Shown here piece after piece: positions 24,271 to 36,400 of a stretch of 64,000 nt of DNA. The translations under genes and the position numbers were made by a program. This DNA comes from Coffea arabica (Eukaryota; Streptophyta; Magnoliopsida; Gentianales; Rubiaceae), in the NCBI RefSeq assembly GCF_036785885.1, contig NC_092326.1:40448287-40512286 (forward strand). Direction: 5' to 3'. Numbering within the stretch: the stretch's first letter is position 1; every line of letters starts with the position of its first letter. The notes under the pieces were generated by a model that did no database searches, was not told the origin of the DNA, and saw only the letters and a list, made by a program, of their open reading frames with translations.

Positions 24271-25663
24271 AGTCCGGTTGGCTGCCATCTTGGAGATTTC
24301 CATCCTAAACTAGAAATATACACCAAATCATAAAATCAGTGAACATGTAGGAGGAGATGATAGACCAAAGCATGAGTTTCAATGCATTGACTTGTGAGTT
24401 ACAAATCACTAAAATGACTTGTGGGGCTGTCCTCACTAATATCTTCTACATTTTGCTTACAACTACAAGTGATTAAAAATTGTGCAGTACAAAGAAAATC
24501 AATAACTTTTTATAACTATAAAAGAAAAGCTAAGAATTCAAGTTGAATGTGAAGGTGCATGCACTTGGCTTTTTAATTTTAGAGGCGCTGTAAATGAAAA
24601 TAGAGCTGTCTAAGTCTTCAAGATAGAATTGGCCCCCAATTTGACTATCACATGCAGGTAGTTTTCACAATGAGTTGTGTCCGAAATCTCGCATTAATTG
24701 TTCCTATCCTATTGTTTAATACTAACATTTAACCAAAAAAAAGGGATTATCATAACCAAGCATTTCTGCTAAACAAAATTAAAAGACATGGGCACGTGAA
24801 CGTGACACAAATCTCACCAGTAAAAACCTAAAAGAAATGAAGAAAATACAAGTAGGGCGTGAGGGAGGGAGGGAGGAGAGGAAGGAAAGAAAGCAAAAGA
24901 AGCTATCCAATCCAAGTGACTAAAAAGAAAGGGTGCAACTTAAGGGTAAGGACTAAGGGACTATGCCTAAAGGAAGGGTGTGTGACGCTTGGAGAGGAAT
25001 ATTAATGGCGAAGATTGTGTGGTGGCAGGGAGGCAGATGCATATAATCAAGTGGCAGTAAGGTGCAATAAAAGAAGGGTCTGTTGGGGTGGGGAGGGAGT
25101 TAGGTCTAGATGTTTATAATGGCTTTGAATATCCCCCTTTATTGAACTTTCTTGATGGTGCAAGCAATGAAATCCCAGTGCAGCACCAGCACTATTGCAT
25201 TTGCAGCAACTCTTAGGAAAAAACAAATTTTAACAGCTGATTAAATGTTACTACTACCTTTCACTAATCCCTTCCCATGTAGCGAGGTGTACTAGTATAT
25301 TTATGCTGCTGCTGCTGCAAAAACAATCATGATGATTATCCTGTTGCTGTAACTTTCTTTTCTTGTTGGGGTTTGTGTTACTGTCTTGAGCAGTTTTCTT
25401 AATTGTCCTCCACCCACCACCCTCTCCATCTGCCTCACCCCCTCAAGAGAGATCAAGAAAGAAAGAGAGGAGGCAAGGGGGTCAGGTCACCAGCTTGGAT
25501 GTATTTAGTAGGGGTCATTTTCTGAGTTGCATTTGTTGTTGGGACCTTTTCTGGGGGGTTATTAAGAGGAGTGTTTGTTGAACTGGTCAGCTATATTTGT
25601 TTTTTCCTAGTTATGGTTTTGTAGTTTTCCTCAGAGTTTCTTTCTCTCCTGGCACTGAATGAG

Positions 25664-28600
25664 ATGGGCACTTGTTCTTCGCTAAGGAGGAATAATAGGA
25701 GAGAGTTTTCGGCAGCTCTTGTTCTTGATCCTTTTCTTCTGCTGCTGCTCCTCTTCTTCTTCCAGCTTGTCTTTTTCTCCCAAAGGTCTCTGGCTGATAA
25801 TTCAGCCAGCTTGAATGTGACAAAATATAGACAAGTCAGTAGCTTGAGATTGGCTAGGATTGAAAGGCATTTGAAGAAGATCAACAAGCCTGCCGTCTAC
25901 ACCATCGAGGTACAGTACATCACATATGCTACCTAATTCATTCTTCATAAAAGCATTGTTATTTTTGCCTTCTTAATCTTTTATTTCTTGCATGATGTGG
26001 TATCACAATTTAATTTCATGGTTTTAACTTTCAGAGCCCAGATGGTGATATCATCGATTGTGTTCATAAGAGAAAACAGCCAGCTCTAGATCATCCACTT
26101 CTCAAGAATCACAAGATCCAGGTAAAAGACTCCTCAAAACTCATAAAGTGACACATAGCCACACACCCTACACACACTTTCCATCATTCGCGTTCAAAAA
26201 AATGCCTTTTATTTGAGGAAACGTAACGCAAAATGACTTTATGGTATGATTTCAATTAGTTTCTCAACTACCAACTACCTCTTTTCTTATTTTACCTCGT
26301 AGTACCAACATTACAATTTTTTTTTCCCCTTAACAAATAGGGCTTATCTTTTTTATAATGTAACAGAGAGTTCCACCAGAAATGCCTAAGGCGAAAATGA
26401 TGAAAACAGATGGGGTGAGAGACACAAATACTAGTAGTAGTGGTACAAGAGGGCGAGCTTGGCAATATTGGCATCATAGTGGACAAAGATGCCCCAAAGG
26501 AACTGTTCCAATTAGGCGGAGCTCGGTGAATGATGTGCTGAGAGCCAAATCTTTGTATGATTTTGGGAAGAAACAACGCAAGATGTCACTCGCCAGGCAA
26601 GCTGATGCCCCAGATGTTGTGAGTGGCAATGGCCATGAGGTATGTTCAAAATTCTTAGTCTAGCCTCTGCCATTTCTGTTTGATGATATTTTCTTCTGTT
26701 GTTCTTTGTTCCTTTTTTTTTTTTTTAAATTTTGGTACAACTTAGAAAAAGTACTAGAAAAATGATTCCTTTGAGCCGAGACCAGAAGAGGGTTTTGACT
26801 TGTTTATGACTGTGTTTGTGTAGATGACATGAAAAATGCACTCTTTGTACCTTTCTTGATCGAGGTTTAAGGGTCCAATGAGGCGAATAGGAAGAAAGCT
26901 CTTCTAATTAGCCATTCTTGAAAATTTACCAAACAATATAGATTAAAGGAAGTAGGAAGTAGGAAGGAAAAAAAAAAGGAATCATCAAATTCCACGCATT
27001 GATTTGACAGGAAAGCAAACAAATACGGCCAACAAACCATGAGGTAGATAGAGAACAAATATATGTGCAAGGAGAAAATAATTTGTTTATCTGCATTATA
27101 GGAAACTTTGTACCCTTGATTTCTAATGTTCAGGCAAATGGACACTAAGTAACGAACATATTACAGTACTCTTCATGGAAGGCAAAGTATAGCAAGGGGA
27201 CGAGAGTGAAAGAAACAAATGATAAAGGAGGATCGATATTGGACAATTATGAGCTGAGTTTTATGAACTCTACGGCTAACCAATGGAATATTGTCAAGAT
27301 TTTGAGAGGGCCACTAAATTAGAGGGGGTTACGGTAGTAAAAGGTTAAATTTGACTGGGATAAATTCTAGTTTGTATAGGAAGGATTAATTAACCATTCT
27401 TTCTATGAAATGGAAAAAATAGTACTACTAGCTACCAAGTTTTCTACTACCTTCAATTAGCGTTTGAATTGCATTTATGCTCCTCCACACCTAATAGTAA
27501 TAATATTAATTGTTCAACAATAGAGGGGAGAATGAGGTGGTTGGCATCCACCTAGAAACATGAGGATGATTTTATTTATTACAAGCCATCAAATTTGGCG
27601 AAAAATTAATACACCACACCACTATTGTTATGTAAACTCTCTAGGGACTAGGGAATGTACTACATACACCTTATGCAATGGAGACGGTGGGGTTGGACTC
27701 TAAATACTAGTAAATAAATTAATTCATTAATTAATTTTATGATTATTAATATCTTCTTTTTTTTTTTACTCTTCTCATCCTAGTACAGGATTCGAATCCT
27801 GAATCTAACAGTAAAAAAAAAATTCATTCAATTAATTACTAAATTGCAAATCCAAATTCTTTATTGTTTATGTTTTTTTTTTCTCTTTTTCTGGTGTGGT
27901 GCGCCAGCACGCAATAGCATACACCGGAACGTCTCAAGAGGTGTACGGAGCAAAAGCGACGATAAACGTGTGGGACCCGACAATCGAAGTGGTCAACGAG
28001 TTCAGTCTATCCCAGATTTGGGTGCTTTCTGGATCTTTCGACGGCTCAGATCTCAACAGCATAGAAGCCGGCTGGCAGGTACTTCTTCCATTTCCTGCTC
28101 TCTACTACACGCTACGCTATCCATTTATTACCACTACTGCCACTGCATCTTAAATTATTCTTTTTATTCAGTCCATAATTTATTTTAATTCAGTCCATAA
28201 ATAATAATAATATAATAAAAAGGAGTTTGAATTCTGAAGCTTTCATCCTTCTACTAGTCAGGTTAGTCCGGAGCTTTATGGTGACAGCAGGCCCAGATTA
28301 TTCACTTATTGGACGGTCAGATTCTCTACTCCTTCAACCCCCCCTTTTTTTTTTTAAACTTTCTTTTTTTTCCGGTCAAAGTCAGCCCTGATTACCTGAG
28401 CTTGAAAGTCAACTCTGTTTAGGGTTCTTGACTGGCAATACCTAAAAAAAAAAACAAAAATGTTACTTAAAGGTGGTTTTCATCATTAAGAAGTACAGTA
28501 ATTTTGTTTTGGTTGTCATTAATTAAGAAGTAAAGTAAGTGCAAAATCACAGAAAAGTCGTTAACAACTACCATTTGGAATTTTTTTTTTCCTATTTCAA

Positions 28601-30524
28601 CTGTTATTTCAACTGGGATCAATTGTCAAAGATGAGAAGCTTTTGAGTTTTGCCTTGTTTCCTCGCATCACTAAATTAATGCATTGATAACTGAGTGCGT
28701 GCCTTGCGGCTTCAACCATGCTGCTGTCCATAGAGACCAGAAAACTTGACATGAAGACAAAAAAACAAAAACAAATCTCCCAAGAAAACACTCAAAACAA
28801 AAACATCAGAATTGAGGGAGAGAGAGAAAATGTGTGCGCACGCGCGCGCGCGTAGCAATGCAAGTGAAAAGAACTGAATTATTTTTCCAGTTTTACTAGT
28901 CAAAAAAAAAAAAACTCCAAGAATTTGTTACTTTTGAAAAAATGAAAAGGGATTTAATATCATCCTGCAACATGACCTGTGCTGGCAATCTTTTACTACT
29001 TGATTCAGTAAGTACCAAAGGGCATGACCTTAGTTAGTTAATTAATAATGATTTTGCATTGAAATGCATGTTATGATGTTAGGTTATACACCCAACAATA
29101 CATCTAGTAGTAGTACTACTTCAATGTTCTAGGTTATTGAATTCATAGTCATATTGAATTATTCCTCATTAACAGCAGAGAGTAGTTGTTCATAGTATTC
29201 TGGATATTGTACAACTTCAACTTCATGAATTGCTGGTGGTCCATCTCCATCATGCATAGGATGCACAATTGCTAGCTAATTGAACAATATTGGGTCAGCA
29301 CTGTTTTTCTTCATTAATTAGTCGGCAGTGCCTTGTCAAAATTAATGCCGAGGATTCTCTCCCTCTCGGGAACAAGGAACAACAACAAATAATTGGGGCT
29401 CCAATCTTCTCTTTCTTTCCATTTCCTTCTTGCTTTCCCTTATTGTACATGTTGTTAAGTACTACATACCATCTTGATATATAGCTCCAAATTTTGTGCC
29501 ACCAAAAAGGCTATTTAGGCTCAAATTTACATGCAACTCCCGTTTGAAAGAGCATGCAAGCCATTAGCAGCAGCAGTACAACCAACCATTTTCACTGCCC
29601 TTTAGTTTTCAATTTCATGGCTTGATTGCTTCTGTTGCCTGCTCCATATGTTCATTGCAAAATAAACTCTTATACTAGTTTGCAGTGGCCAAATTACAAT
29701 TCAATGCAAGAAATAGCTAAAAGGGTATCTCAGTAGTTTGAAGAGCTAGGGTTATTACAAATGTCAGGACTTAAGGGAACCTTCCCTCCTTCAAATATTC
29801 CTTTAAGAGGAGGGGGGGGGGGGGGTTAATTTGACTCTCAGTTCAGTTGTGCATTTTACAGAGTGATGCATACCAGGCAACCGGCTGCTACAACCTTCTC
29901 TGCTCAGGATTTGTGCAGACAAATAGTAGGATTGCCATTGGTGCTGCCATTTCTCCTATCTCCTTAGCTAATGCCAATCAATATGACATCACTATACTCA
30001 TTTGGAAGGTCCATTTCACTCTCTCTTTTCCGTTTGACTTAAACCCTCTAGTACTAGAAAGAAAAAAAAAAAGATTTTGACCAAAAATCAACATACTATT
30101 AGCAGTGTTATTAACAAAACAACTTGCTAATTTTGACCAAAAACAGGACCCAAAGCTAGGGAATTGGTGGATGGGTTTTGGTGACAACACGTTGGTAGGT
30201 TACTGGCCAACTGAACTATTCACACACTTAGCAGACAGGGCGACCATGGTGGAGTGGGGAGGGGAGGTGGTCAATTCAAGGCCAAATGGAGAACACACAT
30301 CCACCCAAATGGGCTCGGGCCATTTTGCAGATGAAGGGTTTGGGAAAGCAAGCTATTTTCGAAACCTGGAGGTTGTGGATTCAGACAACAGTCTGAGCTC
30401 AGCCCAAGCCATTTCAACACTGGCTGAGAATAGCAACTGCTACAATATCAAGAGCTCCAACAACAACGAATGGGGCACTCATTTTTACTATGGAGGCCCG
30501 GGGAGAAATTCTCTGTGCTATTGA
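25664..30524 (+). CDS. Neprosin-family (DUF4409 + DUF239) secreted carboxyl-peptidase-like protein
   Basis: Exons 25664-25909, 26035-26121, 26367-26639, 27908-28078, 28262-28315, 29862-30008 and 30147-30524 give 451 aa, a usual length for the family. A signal peptide is clear: a Leu/Phe-rich core at residues 24-39 with a likely cut after RSLA (44). The activation-peptide domain follows, containing [12 protein letters not shown] at 151-162. The DUF239 domain runs from about 213 to the end, with [59 protein letters not shown] and YYGGPGRN. Neprosin is a glutamate peptidase with two catalytic Glu. By spacing I suggest E255 (IEAGW) and E362 or E366 (VEWGGE), but this is inference. The ATG at 25664 is the only start that includes the signal peptide. 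It presumably acts in the secretory pathway or apoplast; its substrate is unknown. Confidence 0.93.
28316..29861 (+). other. Long intron of the neprosin-like gene (1,546 bp)
   Basis: The intron separates the exon ending in ...LFTYWT from the exon starting SDAYQATG, which are contiguous in the family. It contains a CG/CA alternating tract at 28829-28852 and a run of 14 G at 29812-29825, only about 35 bp from the acceptor. No gene or element with clear ends was seen. Confidence 0.75.
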
Positions 30525-30574
30525 TGGATCATCATCAATTTCAGCAAATTAAAAGTCCATATCAGCCAATATTT

Positions 30575-30579
<5 letters not shown>

Positions 30580-30604
<25 letters not shown>
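30580..30604. repeat. (AT)n microsatellite
   Basis: About 12 AT dinucleotides lie roughly 55 bp downstream of the neprosin-like stop codon, probably within or just beyond its 3' UTR. Confidence 0.9.
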
Positions 30605-30605
<1 letters not shown>

Positions 30606-30930
30606 GCAGGTCGTAGAATTAGCAATTATGCTATTTCCAACCATGTTTCTGCTAGCTATTCAATATTATTTTTGTCTTATGTTTTGAGAGAAATGTACGT
30701 ATTAAATAAGACAAAAGCATTAAACATGCAAGGAAATAGCATATTATTCTGTTAGAGATTTCTGTAATGCATCATTTGTTATGTGATGTTATCAAGCGAC
30801 CTCTTCTCAATGAAGTTTGACCAATTGCAAGAACCGAAGAAGAATAAAAAAATATATATATAACAAAGAATAGTAATTCAAAGATGAGATGTTTTATATG
30901 CCCTATATGAACTTCAATTTCAAAAACGGT

Positions 30931-31078
30931 GTGTGTTTGGATTGTAATTTTTTAAAGAAAAATTGTTACGTTTTTCGTGAATATATTTTTTAATCATTTT
31001 TTTTACCTCACGTATATCAAATCGCTACAGTAATTTTTCTACAAAAAAAAAAATCCAGAAAAAAGCAATCCAAACAAA
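30931..31078. mobile_element. Short MITE with TTTGGATTG / CAATCCAAA termini
   Basis: The roughly 148-bp stretch begins gtgtgtttggattg and ends gcaatccaaacaaa, so its ends are inverted copies. The interior is AT-rich with no coding capacity. The second copy at 22408-22500 supports a repeat family. I could not find a convincing TSD, so the superfamily is open. Confidence 0.7.
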
Positions 31079-32268
31079 AGCAACACGAAAAGGTCCAAAA
31101 TTATGATTTTTTTTTTTTTGGCGTAAATTTTTCTACCCTGATTCACAAATGATTTATGAGCATTTTTATTGGCAAGTACCTGAATTGGAGGTAATTCAAT
31201 AGGGGAATGGTCAAATTGGAGACCGACAGGTGAAGCATCAAATTTAATGCAATTCATTGCCAAGACAATGAAATATGAGCCATCCAAATGAAGGTTCCAA
31301 TTCTTGGCAGGAGATCCAGACAAGTAATTAAATTCAGTAACTACTGCTTTTAATTTGCTTTGATGATACAACACTATCACATACGGCTGCCGCAGATGGC
31401 AGACCTACTTGAAGTTTGCAAGAAACTACTACATTCTCCAAGATGGATGCATCTCATGCAATGATTCCATTCATTTATTCGCATCAGCATTTATTTATCA
31501 TCTGACAAATTCATAAGTTTTGCTGTGGATCACTTAGGTAAAACGTTTAATTGTGTAATTTTCCACAGGAATGGTCTGCGGTTGGTGTTATGTCATGTCA
31601 TGCGTGCAATCAAATCTTCTAAAATACCTATTGAAATTATATATGTATATAACAAAGAATTGTTTTGTAAAACAAATCAGTGTTTAATAACTGGCTGTTT
31701 AGTTAGGCTGTCCTTCTTTCTTTTCCTCTTAAATGAAACTAAATTGAGGTTTTTGGAGATCATGGAAGAGGGAAGACTGACTGTCGTCAAGGGTTCTTTT
31801 AACTGTTACTGGATGACCTAGGATGGTGTATTCTTGAACTGTGATTAATGGGATCAGCATTCCTTTGTTCATCATGTTAGTTGCCCAATATGTAGATGGC
31901 ACTCTGACTTGTGATATGAAGATAATATATTCCAGTATTTGGTAATGCATTGACTGAATTAACATAAACTCGATGAGACTTTGGGAGTAACCAAGAAAGA
32001 AGTACTAACTAATTTGAGAAAATACAAGTAAATCAATTTAGTAAAATCTATATGTCCGTTTAACCAAATTAAACCACCCAATCAAAAAGATAAATGGTTA
32101 GATCATAGGGCATCTATATATTTTTTTTATCAGACAGTAATAGCTAATATAGCCTACTCCTAGGCCTACTCTAACCTATAATATGTGGAAGGAGACCCGA
32201 CGGAACCTAGAAAAATCGACTGAAACTAAAACACCATAGTCTAACCTACTCTTACTCTAACATATACT

Positions 32269-32283
32269 GGGGGGGGGGGGGGG
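32269..32283. repeat. Run of 15 G
   Basis: A homopolymer of 15 G lies next to the left end of the MITE candidate at 32299. Runs of this length are prone to polymerase error, so the exact length in the assembly is uncertain. Confidence 0.85.
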
Positions 32284-32298
32284 AGAGGTGAACACTAA

Positions 32299-32576
32299 GG
32301 ATGCGTTTGATAAAACTGAAGTCTGAAAACTGAAGTTTGAAATCTGAATTCTGAATCTATTAAGTAATTTAAATTGTTAAGTATTAAATCTAATACATTT
32401 GAATGCATATCACATTCGAATAGTTTATCACTTAATTTTGGGAGTAAATTTTGCCTTGAAAATTCAATGCCACTTAATTAATTCAGATGTTTAATTTTTT
32501 ATTATCAAACGGTTTAAATATGTTAAGATCTGAATCCATTAAATTTAAGTGTTAAACTTAGTTATCAAACAAGACC
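32299..32576. mobile_element. MITE candidate with GTTTGATAA / TTATCAAAC ends
   Basis: The left end ggatgcgtttgataa and right end ttatcaaacaagacc are imperfect inverted copies around about 250 bp of AT-rich, non-coding DNA. Ends of the form GTTTGATAA are common in plant hAT-type miniature elements. No 8-bp target duplication is evident in the flanks, so this may be an old or deleted copy. Confidence 0.6.
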
Positions 32577-33494
32577 AAAATGTATTAAAGACTGCCATAA
32601 GGGCAACCGTTAGAAAACCCCCAAGGTAAAATATGGAAACTGCCACGTCAAATTCTTCATTCTCAATTCTCCTTGCGAGGTTAATCTGCTTGTCGCACAT
32701 CATAGATTTCTCTATGTGGTATCGACGCATTCTTTCGATGTACATATTTTCTGTTTATTTCTATATTTTTGCTCTCTCATTCCCTTTTTTTTTTTTTGGG
32801 CATTTTGGTAGGAATTTTTTTGCTTTCATTCAGATGCCTTCAACACTAGAACACGATTTAAGGGAGAGAAAGCAAAGGAACGGGATAAAACAATAATAAT
32901 AGTGCATGACAAATGGTGGACGAACTTGAAGAAATGGACATGTAACAAATAACACAAAATGACGTTACAATGAGCAATGAGTTGATGGCCTCTCTCTTTG
33001 CTGGACAAATATTTAATGATTTCGCTTCATCTACAACAAGAATTGCACTTGAAAGAACTGGCCACGAGGATGCGATTACCTCTGGACATCAAATTTGTGC
33101 CTTCAGATCAAAGGGAAAATCCAATTTGCAAATGCTCCAACAGGCGGCCTTGGTGCTTCTTTTGCACCTCCTGGATCTGATATGTTCTACCGAAAGAGCA
33201 AAAAACATTCAAAATTTGATTCCATACCCTTCCATCCTCAATTAATTCAGTTGCAATGAAACTCTGTATGTGACTGCTTTTTTTTCACACTTAACAGGAC
33301 AATTTCCTTGCAACAAAGTGAGGAATATTTCCTCAGAATAATTATTGAACTATCAAACTGCCAAAATTGAACGAATACAGATGAAATGAATTTGATAGTG
33401 TTCTTTCCCATGATACGTGAACATTGGTATAGAAAAGAAAACAAAAAATCTGGAACAGCCATCAAATTCATCTTGGTTTTTCTACTCTCCATTT

Positions 33495-36400
33495 TTACTT
33501 TGTCCTTGTAATTACTCTCTGAGTTAATTCTACAAGAGCCCGCCTTGATTTCAGAACATTTTCATCATCACTCTCCGGAAGAGAATCAATCGCAGCAGAG
33601 GCAAGGTTGGCATGCATTGTTGCTAACTCCCTTGTTCTCTCTATTCCCTTGCTCTTTCCCAAGTATTCCAGAGCCTACAAGTTTCAAATTTACAGCCCAT
33701 GGTCAGCCCATCCTATCCATGATGACAGGGTAGGTGTCATGCAAAAGTTGAGAGTCAAATATAGCAAAACATTTCTCAAGTCCCAGATTCAGGCATTAAC
33801 ATCCACAATGAATACGCAAAACAGAGAACTTACAAGATCCACGTTCGTGGGATTGTCAAATCCCCTATCAACTATAGAACGCAGCTCAGGGAACTCTTCA
33901 ATAGCAAACAATATTGGAGCAGTAATTATTCCCTGCAAAGAGATCAGTTCAAGTGAAACAAAGAGAGGGTGTGTTTGGTTCGCTCCAGGCAGAACTAGAC
34001 CTCATTGCCACAGATAAAGGAAAACTGCAGGGCAACCAAGCTTTCAGTTCTAGCTGAATAAATTTTTCAAAACCACCAAGTAACTCAATCAGAGTTCCTA
34101 AACAGAAATGCCAACAAAGAATCAGTGACGTGCTAGTTATGTGACTAAAATGAGCAAGCACTAAAAAGTCCAAACATTTTTCTCAACTGCAAATGCTAAT
34201 CAACAATTTAACATATTATATATTCATACTGTGAGGAAACTCAATGGAAATCACTCCATGAGAAATGAGGAAAGCAGGCACATATTATATATCCATACTG
34301 TGATTGTTCCTAAATTGCACACACCAGGTGCGCCCTTATCACTAGTACTTGTAATGCTGATCTATACAAGTTCCTCAAGTGTCAAAAAGTTTTGTGAAAC
34401 CTATTTCTAGAGCTTGTCAGTTAAAAGACCGAATGCCTTCAGGCATACAAGGATTAAGCACGTTTAGAATGAGGTTGCAAGGAAGACTAAACTTAGGCCA
34501 TTCACTAACAAGCAGCACCTTAAATTACAACAAAAAAAATGCAAATTTTAGTCAAATCTTTTAATGTAGAAGTGCTGGACCTCAAGCAAGACCGCGCCTA
34601 GTTAGATTTACTTGACCACATCCAAAAACAAGAACAACAAGCATATAATTTCTTCAAAATGGTTGGCCTCATTGACCACCACCATGCTCCAGCATATTAT
34701 TCCAAACCAGAAACATTAGCATTAGCAATTAAAAAATGCATAAAGACATAAGAGCTTACATGGCTAATGTCAGACAATGAGCCCTTGCCAAGGGAAGCTG
34801 ATGTGCCAGTGAAATCAAGAACATCATCAATCAATTGAAATGCCAAACCCTGAAACAAGCACATCAAACCTGTTATTCCAAGAGATCAGATTCAGTAAGA
34901 AAAACAAATTGGTAACTTTCACGATACCAAAATCTTACACAAGAACTTACATTTGATTCAAAAACAGCTACTCAAATTTGCCAATGCAAGAAGTGCATCA
35001 TCAAAGCTTAGCCACTTATAGAAAAACTAATAGCCATTGTCACAGCACTACAGAGCTATTGCTAAAGACACTAGTCCCGTTTTTCGGTTGAGAGTAGTCA
35101 ACCATATTTTTGGAGGCTAATACAGCATGCAATAGCCCGATATGTCATGCCTTTCAGGTTATAGGGGTTTGGTTTTAATTGAGGCATTGCTCTGCAAGGA
35201 ACAGAATCGAAGCAAATAGAGATAACTCTTCACTTAAATGAACTTAGAAATTCACTGTCCATAGCTTAGTGCAAACACTGCAAACTATACCGATCAGTTA
35301 CTCCTACGTAAGAAGTAAAAGTTATTCCATCCAAAAATAAGCTCACACAGCGGACAGTACAAATAATTGCTAGCCGAAACAGAGACAGGTTATCCAAAAC
35401 CATCATAATCAGAACCAGCGGTCGTTGACAATGGCAATGGAAATCAGAATTATGCAGAAACAAACCACTCTTGCTTTATGCAAGTATCTATTAGTACAGG
35501 AAAAACAGCTTACATAACAGAAATAGTACAAATAATAGCTAGCCAAAACAAAGACAAGTTACTCATCTAATGAAAATCAGAAGTACTCCAAAACAAATGC
35601 TTGATTTATGTAATTATCTACAGCTATGCAATTATCCACCAAACTAAGCCGCATTTCAGGAGCAGAATCAACTAATTGCATGAAACTCAAAATTAATTTC
35701 ATTCCCAAATTCAATGCCTTGAAACTTGTCTACGGATACGAAATGGCATATGTTCTCCACCTATAATAATTACCAGTAGAAAAGTACTGTAAAAGGCATA
35801 CGAACCAAGTTTTTGCCATAGTCATAAGCCAACATTGCAACTTCTGCAGTTTGCCCAGCAAGAAGGGCAATTGCTTTGCAGCTGTTTGAAATCAGTGATG
35901 CTGTCTTGTAGTAGGTCTTTTGCATGTAGTACTCCATGCTGCAGAAAGGGGTAAAACAACAATAAAAGATAAGAGATAACTTATACAAATCGTTGAACAA
36001 AGCCAACCCAAAAAAAAGACGAATGGTAATTACATGTCAATACCAAATATAGGCATTTGCAATTTCATATGAACATCAAATATAAGCCAGTCCAATATCC
36101 AAAGCAGTAATTATCCAGCATATATTTTTGTTGTGCCTAAGATAACAATTTTCTTCCAGAACTCAAAAGATGCAAAACTATCCAAATTAACGCAACCATC
36201 CAAGATTCCACAACCAACTTTAGCTGTTAGGTCAGAGTGAGAACCTAATTCTCGTCGCCACTTCCATCTTAGATTCTATTCAAATCATATAAGATTCAAC
36301 AGCTTTTCTTAGGATGCTCAACCTTGGTAGAACCTAATACTCCCAGTACTGACATGAATTACAATACTCTCTCCAAATATTTTTCCTCTCTTTTTCCAAA

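Larger units (their letters stand above)
20227..25663. other. Intergenic region between ILA and the neprosin-like gene
   Basis: The region holds the 3' UTR of ILA (end not determined) and a tRNA-derived SINE at 21151-21394. It also holds a truncated MITE at about 22408-22500, a long-TIR element at 23260-24025 and a near-perfect hairpin at 24212-24270. The presumed promoter and 5' leader of the neprosin-like gene follow, with purine-rich GGGA/GAAA runs at 24859-24900 and a CTG run near 25303-25318. No further protein-coding gene is supported. Confidence 0.7.
30525..33494. other. Intergenic region between two convergent genes
   Basis: The neprosin-like gene (+) and the SPS3-like gene (-) point towards each other here, so both 3' UTRs lie in this region. 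It holds an AT microsatellite at 30580-30604, a MITE at 30931-31078, a run of 15 G at 32269-32283 and a hAT-type MITE candidate at 32299-32576. An open frame at 32970-33245 has no recognisable family. Confidence 0.7.

Noticed and set aside
27785..27805. Palindromic ggattcgaatcc, identical to a tRNA B box
   Set aside because: There is no A box at the right distance on either strand and no tail or TSD, so a SINE or tRNA call is not supported.
30105..30146. Extension of the last neprosin exon upstream to an apparent start at 30105
   Set aside because: The family sequence requires splicing at the AG ending at 30146, so the extra codons are intron.
32970..33245. 91-codon plus-strand frame near the SPS3-like 3' end
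   Set aside because: I recognise no domain, no splice partners fit, and the minus-strand reading has stops. It probably lies in the 3' UTR or intergenic DNA.
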